Assembly: GCA_036496265.1 (NCBI GenBank)
Contig: DASXLL010000339.1
Span: 11,787 to 75,786, forward strand
Origin: CAYLLN01 sp036496265
GTDB taxonomy: Bacteria > Planctomycetota > Planctomycetia > Pirellulales > Pirellulaceae
Reading direction: 5' to 3'
Length of the DNA stretch: 64,000 nt
Shown here: positions 26,656 through 34,519 of the stretch, piece after piece
How the letters are laid out: each line of letters begins with the position of its first letter
Position numbering within the stretch: the first letter of the stretch is position 1
Notes under the pieces: generated by a model
What the model was told of the DNA's origin: nothing
The model's input: the letters and a program-made list of their open reading frames with translations, nothing else
Database searches by the model: none
Made by a program: the position numbers and the translations under genes

Positions 26656-28686
26656 CTAATGGGTCGCAGCCGCCAACTTGCCGGCGATGGGGCTGCCGTT
26701 ACCGTTGGCGTCGGCATCGGCTTTTCGTTTGGCGGCTCGTTCGTTCCAGACTTTTTCGATATCTTCCGCGCCGACCAGCCCATAGAGCCGCGGTCGAGCC
26801 GGAATCAGCGTCGTATCGACGTCTTCGTAGGTGATTTCGACGTCGTCGCCGGTCCACTGGGCGATCGATGATTTAAGGAATTTTGCATTGTTGGCCTCGA
26901 ACCGGTCGCACCATTCCTCGGCTTCCCTGTGGCGCGAGGCGGCGTCGGTCGATTTGAGCGAGGCGAAGGCGAAGGCGGGCTTGTAGTGGGCGCCGCGGCA
27001 TTCGTCGCGCTGCAGCGCACCTTTGAGGATCGCGAAGGCGATCGGAAACATGTCGAGCAGGGCCTTGGTGAAGACGACGTTCTGATTCGTCCAGTTGCCG
27101 GAGTCGGACAGCGAGCATTTTTTCGCGCGGTCGTAGAGCTCGTGGACTGTTTCGAGGCCTTGCTGAAGCTGATCATTGCGGCGGACGACCGTCGCGACCT
27201 TCGTCATCACGTCACCGAGTTCTTGATGAATTAGATACGGGTTTTCGCTGCCGCCACTCTGGCCTGCAGAAACACTGCGCTTGAGCAGCGCGTCGTGCCG
27301 CGATTGATGCTGCTTTCGCGCTTGCTCGAACAAGCTTGACGGCAATTCGCTGGCCGCCTGTTTTTGGCCTTTGAGCAGCGTCTCAAGACCCGGCGCCGTG
27401 ATCAGGCCGCTGAAGATGCACGACAAGAGTGAGTTAGCCCCCAGGCGGTTGGCTCCGTGGTATTGATAATCGCATTCACCGATCGCATACAAATTCGGAA
27501 TGCTGGTGACTTGATTTTTGGGTGAGCCAACTTGCAGACCGCCATCAGCGCTGCGGGCATAATCGCACCACAGGCCGCCCATCGAGTAATGGACGGCCGG
27601 GAAGATTTTCATCGGTGTCGAGCGCGGATCGACGCCTTGGAATTTTTCGTAAATCTCCAAGATGCCGCCGAGCTTGCGATCGAGCTCGTGCCGCGGAATG
27701 TGCGTCAGGTCGAGATAGACGCACTGACGGTCTTTTTCGACGCTCAGCCCCTCGTTGACGCAGATATCGAAGATTTCGCGCGTCGCAATGTCGCGCGGAA
27801 CGAGATTTTTGTACTTGGGATAGCGCTCTTCCAGGAAGTAATAGCGCTCGCCTTCCGGAATCGTCAACGGATCGCGGGGGTCTTGCGGCTTGCGCGGCAC
27901 CCAGACGCGGCCGCCTTCGCCACGGGCCGATTCGCTCATCAGCCGCAGTTTGTCTGCGCCGGGAATCGCCGTCGGATGGACCTGAATGAACTCGGCATTG
28001 CCATATTTCGCGCCGACCTGAAAACAACGGCTGGCAGCGGCGCCGTTACAGGCCATGGACATGGTCGAGCGGCCGTAGATCACACCGGGGCCACCGCTGG
28101 CGACGATCACCGCGTCAGCCGGGAAGGCCCGAATTTCCATCGAAACGAGGTCTTGCCCGACGACACCACGGCATACGCCGTTGTCATTGAGGATTGGCCC
28201 GAGAAAGTCCCAGAACTCGAACTTGCGGACTTTGCCTTCGCTGGTCCAGCGGCGGACTTGTTCGTCGAGGGAATAGAGCAGTTGCTGGCCGGTCGTCGCA
28301 CCGGCGAAGGCGGTTCGCTTGAATAGCGTGCCGCCGAACCGGCGACGATCCAGAAAGCCTTCGGGCGTGCGGTTGAACGTCACGCCCAGGCGATCCATCA
28401 GTTCGATGATCTTTGGCCCCCAAAAGGCCATTTCTTTCACCGGTGGTTGGTGCTGCAGAAAATCGCCGCCATAGACGGTGTCGTCGAAGTGCAGCCACTC
28501 CTCGTCGCCTTGCTGCCGCGTCAAGTCGTTGACGCTGTTGATGCCCCCCTGGGCGCAGACGCTGTGCGAGCGTTTAACGGGCACGAGGCTCATCAGATCG
28601 ACGTCGATGCCAAGCTCGGCCAGCTTCATCGCCGCCGCCAGGCCCGCAAGACCGCCGCCGACAATCAATACGCGTTGTTTTGCCAT
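26656..28686 (-). CDS. sdhA: Succinate dehydrogenase flavoprotein subunit
   Basis: 676 residues. The dinucleotide-binding start (RVLIVGGGLAGLAAAMKLAEL), the FAD-attachment His in RSHSVCAQGGINSVND, and MSMACNGAAASRCFQVG with HPTAIPG belong to the SdhA/FrdA family. The long form, together with a single five-helix cytochrome b, matches the Bacillus/Wolinella-type (type B) complex II. The C-terminal tail is rich in charged residues. Confidence 0.96.
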   Translation of the reverse strand: MAKQRVLIVGGGLAGLAAAMKLAELGIDVDLMSLVPVKRSHSVCAQGGINSVNDLTRQQGDEEWLHFDDTVYGGDFLQHQPPVKEMAFWGPKIIELMDRLGVTFNRTPEGFLDRRRFGGTLFKRTAFAGATTGQQLLYSLDEQVRRWTSEGKVRKFEFWDFLGPILNDNGVCRGVVGQDLVSMEIRAFPADAVIVASGGPGVIYGRSTMSMACNGAAASRCFQVGAKYGNAEFIQVHPTAIPGADKLRLMSESARGEGGRVWVPRKPQDPRDPLTIPEGERYYFLEERYPKYKNLVPRDIATREIFDICVNEGLSVEKDRQCVYLDLTHIPRHELDRKLGGILEIYEKFQGVDPRSTPMKIFPAVHYSMGGLWCDYARSADGGLQVGSPKNQVTSIPNLYAIGECDYQYHGANRLGANSLLSCIFSGLITAPGLETLLKGQKQAASELPSSLFEQARKQHQSRHDALLKRSVSAGQSGGSENPYLIHQELGDVMTKVATVVRRNDQLQQGLETVHELYDRAKKCSLSDSGNWTNQNVVFTKALLDMFPIAFAILKGALQRDECRGAHYKPAFAFASLKSTDAASRHREAEEWCDRFEANNAKFLKSSIAQWTGDDVEITYEDVDTTLIPARPRLYGLVGAEDIEKVWNERAAKRKADADANGNGSPIAGKLAAATH

Positions 28687-28690
28687 TTCT

Positions 28691-28740
28691 TTACTCGTTC
28701 GCCGCTCTGCTTACTCGCCGCTCTGCTTACTCACCACTCA
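28691..28740. repeat. Short imperfect direct repeats at the sdhC-sdhA junction
   Basis: TTACTCGCCGCTCTGC-like words start at 28691, 28711 and 28727. The last runs into the sdhC stop and terminal codons, which explains the odd SGVSGE ending of SdhC. Confidence 0.6.
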
Positions 28741-29596
28741 CGCCACTCGTGGGCACCGCCGCCGTTTCTTGGGGCTTATCTGAGTCATCAGCCTGCGGAT
28801 GCGCCAGCTTGTGTTCGTTCGGGGCGATTTCTTTCGACGCGACTTTGGCGTCGTACATCGCCTGTTCAACTTCTTGGGCTTTTTTAATATCGACGCCGAA
28901 AGCAAATCCACCGAGAGCGCCCATGCTGACCGCGGCCAAACCCAGGCCGAACACCAGACACGCTGTCGTCGCCCATTGCTGGGCCCGCGGCGTGACCCAG
29001 ATGCCCCAAGTGATGCCGAAGGTCCAAATGCCGTTGGCCAGATGAAACACGCAGCTCAAGACGCCAATTGCATACAAGATCGGCACGATCAGCGAAATCT
29101 GCATCGCCTTGGCTGCCGAGCTGGCCGCGTTGTAGGGCCGGAACATGGCCCCATCGAGCGGCTCCGCGACCCCCTTTTCCCACCACTCGGCATGCAGCCA
29201 GCCGCGCATGTGGAAGACGTGCCACATGATGAAGACGAAGGCGATCATTCCGGTTGCCCGCTGCAGCGTATAGCGGATGTTGCTCGATGTTTTGTAGGTG
29301 CTGGAGTTTGGCAGTGCTCCGCGGACGATCAGCACGCCGTAGATCGCATGATAGAGGAGCGGCAGAAAGATGAAGACCCACTCCACGACCGGCAGGGCCG
29401 CGCCGAGGCTGTGAATCTGATAGACGTTGCGTTGAAATGCGGCCGGGCTATCGAGCACGCTGGCGTTGGTCAGCAGATGCACGACCATATACGCGCCGAC
29501 CGGCACGATGCCCGACAGTGAGTGCAGCCGGCGGAGGAGGAATTCGTTCCGCTCCCAGAAGGTCCCCTGCGGCGCGGCCGACGGCAATTCGTTCAC
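28727..29596 (-). CDS. sdhC: Succinate dehydrogenase cytochrome b subunit
   Basis: About 289 residues with five membrane helices; it anchors complex II and holds the haem and quinone sites. The frame is open to 29998, but that would overlap the divergent epimerase gene; the GTG at 29596 follows AAAGGG and starts just before ERNEFLLRRLHSLSGIVPVGAYMV, the first conserved helix. His residues in RRLHSLSG, MVVHLL, LLYHAIYG, MWHVFHMRG and VFHLANG are candidate haem ligands. First gene of the sdhCAB operon. Confidence 0.9.
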   Translation of the reverse strand: MNELPSAAPQGTFWERNEFLLRRLHSLSGIVPVGAYMVVHLLTNASVLDSPAAFQRNVYQIHSLGAALPVVEWVFIFLPLLYHAIYGVLIVRGALPNSSTYKTSSNIRYTLQRATGMIAFVFIMWHVFHMRGWLHAEWWEKGVAEPLDGAMFRPYNAASSAAKAMQISLIVPILYAIGVLSCVFHLANGIWTFGITWGIWVTPRAQQWATTACLVFGLGLAAVSMGALGGFAFGVDIKKAQEVEQAMYDAKVASKEIAPNEHKLAHPQADDSDKPQETAAVPTSGVSGE

Positions 29597-29739
29597 AGCA
29601 GCCCTTTCGTGGCAATTCGAGAATGTGGCGGCAGTTGTCGTCGCCGCCCAAAAGAAAGTATAGAAGTCGGGCCAATGGTCACAACGGGGCTTAGGGGCAA
29701 CGGGGCTTGTAGCCGCGCGGCAGCCTGAAACAATCATCG

Positions 29740-29767
29740 TAGCCATCACGCTCCGCGTGATGAGCCC
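29740..29767. repeat. REP hairpin of the RAYT-associated family (solitary)
   Basis: ATCACGC (29745-29751) TCC GCGTGAT (29755-29761) within the same 28-bp sequence that flanks the RAYT gene. It lies 31 bp before the epimerase start, in the divergent sdhC-epimerase region. Confidence 0.9.
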
Positions 29768-29797
29768 TTCAAAACGGCTCCGCTGTAGGATTTTCCC

Positions 29798-30616
29798 ATG
29801 CGCTTTGCGATATGCAACGAGACATTTCAGGACTGGCCGTTTGACAAGGCGTTTCCGTTTGCGGCCGAGCTGGGCTACACGGGGCTGGAAATCGCCCCGT
29901 TTACGATCAACACGAATGCTTACGAGATCACGCCGCAAAAACGGGTGGAAGTTCGCCGCCAGGCCGACGACGCGAACCTGGAGATCATCGGACTGCACTG
30001 GCTATTGGCCAAATCGACCGGATATTACTTAACGACGCCGGATAACGTTGTTCGTAATAAAACGGCCGACTATATCGCTGAGCTCGCCCGCATTTGCCGC
30101 GATCTCGGTGGACACTTGATGGTCTTAGGCTCGCCGGCGCAGCGAAATTTACTGCCCGGCGTAACGCATGAGCAGGCGATGGAGCTGGCGGCGGATTGTC
30201 TCAAGCAGGCGATGCCGACGCTGGAAGACTGTGGCGTGACGCTCGCCGTTGAGCCGCTGGGGCCGAAGGATGGCAATTTCTTGCTCACCGCCGATCTCGG
30301 CCGGCAGCTTTGCGAGATGGTCGGGTCGCCGAATTGCCGGCTGCACCTGGATTGCAAGGCAATGGCGACCGAGTCAAAGCCCATTCCCCAGATCATTCGC
30401 GAAAACGCCCGCGTCATGGCCCATTTTCACGCCAACGATCCGAACATGCGCGGGCCTGGGATGGGCGATCTCGACTTCATTCCCATTTTTCAAGCCCTGG
30501 TGGATGTGGATTATCGCGGCTGGGTTTCCGTTGAGGTTTTCGACTACGCGCCGGGTGTCGAATCCCTGGCTCGTGAAAGCATTGAGTACATGCAGAATTG
30601 TTTGACGCGTTTGTAG
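29798..30616 (+). CDS. Sugar phosphate isomerase/epimerase (AP endonuclease-2 TIM barrel)
   Basis: 272 residues. EVRRQADDANLEIIGLHWLL, TLAVEPLGPKDGNF, CRLHLDCKAMA, MAHFHANDPNMRGPG and VSVEVFDYAPG give the metal-binding Glu, Asp, His and Glu of the xylose isomerase-like barrel. Such proteins epimerise ketoses, inositols or their derivatives. Cytoplasmic; substrate unknown. The promoter region contains a solitary REP hairpin. Confidence 0.85.
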   Translation: MRFAICNETFQDWPFDKAFPFAAELGYTGLEIAPFTINTNAYEITPQKRVEVRRQADDANLEIIGLHWLLAKSTGYYLTTPDNVVRNKTADYIAELARICRDLGGHLMVLGSPAQRNLLPGVTHEQAMELAADCLKQAMPTLEDCGVTLAVEPLGPKDGNFLLTADLGRQLCEMVGSPNCRLHLDCKAMATESKPIPQIIRENARVMAHFHANDPNMRGPGMGDLDFIPIFQALVDVDYRGWVSVEVFDYAPGVESLARESIEYMQNCLTRL

Positions 30617-30635
30617 CCGTCACACTACGTCTAAG

Positions 30636-30724
30636 TAGCCATCACGCTCCGCGTGATGAGCCCGGCCATTGGGTTTGAAGTTGCCTCGCAAATCTTGGCA
30701 CGTCACGCCGAGCGTGACGGCTAC
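30636..30724. repeat. BIME-like REP pair, left of RAYT
   Basis: Two hairpins face each other: ATCACGC-TCC-GCGTGAT at the left and GTCACGC-CGA-GCGTGAC at the right, outer words TAGCC and GGCTA. The 89-bp unit ends 25 bp before the RAYT start. A degenerate extra hairpin lies at about 30613-30630. Confidence 0.9.
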
Positions 30725-30748
30725 TTGGCAAGTATTTACAATCTTGGC

Positions 30749-31417
30749 ATGTCCAGCCCTTTTCCGATTCAAGCATTCGATCGCAAATCAGAGTTTCTAA
30801 TTACTCAACGGCGGCTGCCACACTGGTCCCAGGCCGGGACACTGACATTCATCACCTGGCGCACCAACGATTCGATTCCCGCTTCGGTATTGGCGGAATG
30901 GCGTAAAGCACGCTGTCGCTGGCTGGTTTCGCATGAGATCGATCCGGACGATAAGAAGTGGCGCGAGCAATTAGCCATGTTGCCTCAAAAGCAGCAACAA
31001 GACTTCCATCGTTACTTCTCAGATCGCTGGCAGGATGAATTAGATTCCGGGCATGGTGAATGCCTCCTGCGAAAGCCGGAACTGGCCCAAATCGTCGCCA
31101 ATAGCTTCGCCCACTTCGATGGCACTCGGTATGTGCTTACCGATTTCATCATCATGCCTAACCATGTGCACTTGCTCGCCGCGTTTGAAGACGAACTGAC
31201 AATGTTAGCGCAGTGTGAATCGTGGAAGCATTTCACAGCCCGTGCGATCAACAAGCTCGTCGGCCGGAAGGGCCGTTTTTGGGAGCAAGACGGATTCGAT
31301 CATCTGATTCGTTCGGATGAGTCGTTTGGCTATTATCGCGGTTATATCGCCGACAACCCGAAGAAGGCTAACCTCGCCAGGGGTGAATTCATCCACTTTA
31401 GTAAGCCAATTCAGTAA
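30749..31417 (+). mobile_element. REP-associated tyrosine transposase (RAYT, Y1 family)
   Basis: 222 residues; single-strand transposase of the IS200/IS605-related Y1 fold. The HUH motif is FIIMPNHVHLLAAF and the catalytic Tyr is probably in GYIADNPKKANL. The start at 30749 is preferred to 30653, which lies inside the left REP. The gene is bracketed by two 89-bp REP pairs in the same orientation, the classic REPtron layout. RAYTs cut and join REP hairpins and are thought to spread them; most are domesticated single-copy genes. Confidence 0.92.
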
Positions 31418-31436
31418 CCGCGGCCGCTACGATCTG

Positions 31437-31525
31437 TAGCCATCACGCTCCGCGTGATGAAGCCCGGCTAATGGGTTGAAGTTATTTCGCAAATCCGGGC
31501 ACGTCACGCGGAGCGTGACGGCTAC
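31437..31525. repeat. BIME-like REP pair, right of RAYT
   Basis: Same length (89 bp) and order as the left unit, with only scattered differences in the spacer and one base in the right hairpin loop. It begins 20 bp after the RAYT stop. Confidence 0.9.
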
Positions 31526-31610
31526 TTATGATCCTTTCATTGCGTAACGCGAACTGGCGCGGGACAATCGTTTGAGTCATCCGGAAGGACATTTCAGCGG
31601 ATACCTTGCT

Positions 31611-32930
31611 ATGCGGCGACGCAACTTTATTCAGGCGGCTTCCCTGAGTCTCCTCGGCTCCAGCGCCAGCGGCTGGTTCCCGTTGTTGGCAGATGAGCTG
31701 GCTAAGAACGCGAAGCGGCGGCGGCAGTGCATTTTGTTGTGGATGACAGGGGGGCCGACGCAGACCGATACGTTCGATATGAAGCCGGGGCATGCGAATG
31801 GCGGACAGTTCAAGGAAGTCGCGACAAAGGTGCCTGGACTGCGGTTTAGCGAGCATTTGCCGAAGCTCGCAACAATGTCGGATCAGCTCTGCGTCGTTCG
31901 CAGCCTGAGCACCAAAGAAGGCGACCACGGCCGCGGAACGTACGTCGTTCGCACGGGTCAAAAGCCGCAGGGGCCGATTCAGTATCCCGCAATTGGGGCG
32001 TCGCTATCAAAGGCGCTGGCCAATGGCGATGACGCGATTCCGCACTATGTGAGTATTTCGCCGTTCCGGACCTTCAATCAGGCGGCATATTCGCCCGGAT
32101 TTCTTGGGCCGAGGTATGCGGCGCTAACGGTGGGTGCAACCGATGGGCCGGCGGCGCAAGCGCCGGCGGCGACTGGCGGATATGCCGAGCTGAAGGTCGA
32201 TGACCTCGCGCCCGTCGTCGATCAAAGCCAATTCGCTGGACGCGTTGATCTGTGGCGGCAGTTTGAGGCCGAGTTTGTGGCTAAGCATCGCGGGCCATCG
32301 CCGGCGGCGCACCAAACGGTCTATGAACGAGCGCTGCAACTGATGGATTCATCGGCGGCGAAAGCCTTTGACCTATCTCAAGAGCCGACGGCTGTCCGCG
32401 ACTCCTACGGCCGCGGTCGCTTCGGCCAAGGCTGCCTCATGGCTCGGCGGCTAATTGAGGCGGGCGTTTCGTTCGTTGAGGTTACGCTCGGCTCGCTATC
32501 TGAAAACACATTCGGCTGGGACACCCATCAGAACAATTTCGGGGCGGTGAAGCGGTTGTCGGGCGAGCTCGACGCGGGCTGGGGGACGCTGATGCAGGAA
32601 TTGGCAGCGCGCAGCCTCTTGGAAACGACGACAATCCTCTGGATCGGCGAATTCGGCCGAACACCGACGATCAATCCGCAAGGCGGCCGCGATCATTTTC
32701 CCGCTGCCTGGACCTGTGTCCTCGCCGGTGGTGGAATCAAAGGCGGGCAGGCTTACGGCAAGACGAGCGAGAGCGGAAACGAGGTGGTCGAAGGCAAGAC
32801 CGATGTCCCAGATATTCTCGCGACGCTATCCGCCGCGCTCGGCGTCGATCCGGAAGAAAAAAACATCTCCGATCAGGGGCGGCCGATCAAAATCGCGGAC
32901 GGCACGCCGATCAAAGAAATTTTGGCTTAG
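31611..32930 (+). CDS. DUF1501 protein with Tat signal
   Basis: 439 residues from the ATG at 31611, which starts a twin-arginine leader (RRRNFIQAASLSLLG). CILLWMTGGPTQTDTFDMKPG, GDHGRGTYVVRTG and FGRTPTINPQGGRDHFP are the hallmark blocks of the planctomycete DUF1501 family, related to the alkaline phosphatase/sulfatase fold. These are usually paired with a DUF1553/DUF1549 cytochrome protein, absent here. Exported folded; enzymatic role unproven. Confidence 0.9.
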   Translation: MRRRNFIQAASLSLLGSSASGWFPLLADELAKNAKRRRQCILLWMTGGPTQTDTFDMKPGHANGGQFKEVATKVPGLRFSEHLPKLATMSDQLCVVRSLSTKEGDHGRGTYVVRTGQKPQGPIQYPAIGASLSKALANGDDAIPHYVSISPFRTFNQAAYSPGFLGPRYAALTVGATDGPAAQAPAATGGYAELKVDDLAPVVDQSQFAGRVDLWRQFEAEFVAKHRGPSPAAHQTVYERALQLMDSSAAKAFDLSQEPTAVRDSYGRGRFGQGCLMARRLIEAGVSFVEVTLGSLSENTFGWDTHQNNFGAVKRLSGELDAGWGTLMQELAARSLLETTTILWIGEFGRTPTINPQGGRDHFPAAWTCVLAGGGIKGGQAYGKTSESGNEVVEGKTDVPDILATLSAALGVDPEEKNISDQGRPIKIADGTPIKEILA

Positions 32931-32948
32931 AAGTCCGGCAATCAGATA

Positions 32949-33017
32949 GCCACGAAAAACACAAAAAGTCACGAAAAGGCGGACATCATTTTTGTGGCTT
33001 TTTGTGTTTTTTGTGGC
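32949..33017. repeat. Long hairpin between convergent genes
   Basis: Arms of 29 bp (32949-32977 and 32989-33017) match at about 26 positions around an 11-base loop; words GCCACGAAAAACAC and GTGTTTTTTGTGGC. It sits between the DUF1501 stop and the stop of the small cysteine protein and could serve as a bidirectional terminator. Confidence 0.8.
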
Positions 33018-33024
33018 GATTACT

Positions 33025-33264
33025 TTAGTACGTCTCGCGGAAGCACTCGCGGGTCGGAATGCACTCGTGCCGGCTGACGTATTGGCTGTCAGGCCCCAGA
33101 TAATTCTGTGTCTGGTTGCACCAGCACTGCGGCGCATTGGTCTCCTCGGGAAAGTTTTCCGGATGACCGATCGCGTCGCGGAGGTACATCGCTTTATTGC
33201 GAAGGTAGATGCAAGGGGGCGTCGTGACCGCCTCGTGGGCCGGATATTCTTTGCTGAAGGGCAT
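33025..33264 (-). CDS. Small cysteine-containing hypothetical protein
   Basis: 79 residues from an ATG preceded by GGAG at 7 bases, which supports expression. Five cysteines lie in PPCIYL, QCWCNQTQ and HECIPTREC, with several His nearby, suggesting metal binding. No signal peptide or membrane helix. It is the last frame downstream of the xanthine dehydrogenase-like operon on the same strand, 81 bp after the FAD subunit, separated by a 66-bp inverted-repeat element. Family not recognised. Confidence 0.65.
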   Translation of the reverse strand: MPFSKEYPAHEAVTTPPCIYLRNKAMYLRDAIGHPENFPEETNAPQCWCNQTQNYLGPDSQYVSRHECIPTRECFRETY

Positions 33265-33275
33265 TTTCGTTCTCC

Positions 33276-33341
33276 GTAGGGTGGGCTGTGCCCACCATTG
33301 GCAGTTTTGCGTCGGCGCTTGGTGGGCACAGCCCACCCTAC
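33276..33341. repeat. 66-bp element with 22-bp perfect terminal inverted repeats
   Basis: Arms 33276-33297 and 33320-33341 are exact complements, begin GTAGGGTGGG, and each contains its own small hairpin (GTGGGC-TGT-GCCCAC). The 22-base centre is unrelated. It lies between the FAD subunit gene and the small cysteine protein. Confidence 0.92.
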
Positions 33342-33344
33342 AAA

Positions 33345-34337
33345 TTAGAAGCCTCCCGTTTCGGCTCCGGCGGCTTTCAAAATCGCACGCTTGACCGCGA
33401 CTTTGGCCAGTTGGACCTTGTATTCATTATTGGAAAGCGGCGTAGCGCTCGCGACAGCGGCTTCGCCAGCGGCTTCGGCCGTTTCGGCGGTGACGGAGCT
33501 GCCAATGATGGCGGCAGCGGCTTCGCTAGAGGTCCACGGCGCAGGAGCAACGTGGCCCAGAACGACTTTAGCATCCCGGACGATCCCATCCACGATCTTC
33601 AGTACGGCAGCCGCCGCGGTGATCGGATAATCCGGCCCTTCGCCGTGCCGGACTTCGTACGTCGCGCAGGCCAAGCTGTCCACAGGCGGCAGCAGAATAT
33701 GCGTCACGAGTTGACCTGGAGCCAGCGTGTTTTCGCGCTCGCCTTCATGCCGCGGGATGCGGAACAGGCTTTCGACGGGGGCGAATTTTTCGTCGGTCGC
33801 TTCCGGACCGATGACCCGAGCAGTCGCGCCGTAGGCGATCAGCGCCGGGGCCAGTCGCGATGCGGAGACGAACTTCGCCGCGCCTTGATTGCCAAAAATC
33901 GCGTGAAAGCGATTATCGCCTTGCTCGGTTAACTTCCCACCGGCGGCCAAGAGCCCGCGGTTGTCGCGGAAAAACCAGCACTGCGGCCGCTGGAGGACCT
34001 CGCCACCCAAAGTGCCCTGACACTGAATCTGTAGGCTGGCGATGCCGTCGATGGCGTCTCGCAGGGCGGAATAGGGATTCAGATAGGGATGAACGAGCAG
34101 CGTATCGAGCGTCACCGTCGCGCCGATCGAGATCACGCCGCCATCGAGCTGTTCGACCTCGCGGAAGCTTGGCACATCGAGCAAATTCACCACGCGCTGG
34201 GGCGTTATGACCATTTTTTGCATCAGCCCGACGAGATCGGTGCCACCGGCGATCAGTTCCGTTTCGCCGGGAAAATCGCGAAGGTGTTCGAGCACCTCGG
34301 CTTCAGTCGTTGGCGACGCGTATTCGAAATTCTTCAT
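33345..34337 (-). CDS. FAD-binding subunit of a molybdenum hydroxylase (XdhB/PaoB-like)
   Basis: 330 residues from an ATG preceded by GGGAG. ELIAGGTDLVGLMQ is the FAD pyrophosphate loop; LGGEVLQRPQCWFFRDN and the C-terminal CO-dehydrogenase flavoprotein domain (about 230-325) complete the family. It passes electrons from the Fe-S subunit to an acceptor. No signal peptide, so export would need co-transport with the Tat-tagged small subunit. Third gene of the operon, 182 bp after the molybdopterin subunit. Confidence 0.9.
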   Translation of the reverse strand: MKNFEYASPTTEAEVLEHLRDFPGETELIAGGTDLVGLMQKMVITPQRVVNLLDVPSFREVEQLDGGVISIGATVTLDTLLVHPYLNPYSALRDAIDGIASLQIQCQGTLGGEVLQRPQCWFFRDNRGLLAAGGKLTEQGDNRFHAIFGNQGAAKFVSASRLAPALIAYGATARVIGPEATDEKFAPVESLFRIPRHEGERENTLAPGQLVTHILLPPVDSLACATYEVRHGEGPDYPITAAAAVLKIVDGIVRDAKVVLGHVAPAPWTSSEAAAAIIGSSVTAETAEAAGEAAVASATPLSNNEYKVQLAKVAVKRAILKAAGAETGGF

Positions 34338-34519
34338 TGTTAGCTCCCAGAGGAGATGTTTTCGATGAATAGCCAAATCACAAGCATCAAATCTCAAACA
34401 AATCTCAAACACGAAATTCAAATGACAGAGAGTTCGAACTACCTAGTTTCGAGCATTTCAATTTTCATCATTCGATTTTGTTTGGTGCTTGATGCTTGGT
34501 CATTGATGCTTTTTTGTCG
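34338..34519. repeat. Intercistronic heptad-type inverted element (Mo-hydroxylase operon)
   Basis: CAAATCA, CAAGCAT, CAAATCT, CAAACAA words (about 34371-34400) face TGCTTGA, TGCTTGG, TCATTGA, TGCTTTT (34486-34513). The arms are partly complementary, and the element resembles the one in the sdhA-sdhB gap. Confidence 0.75.
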
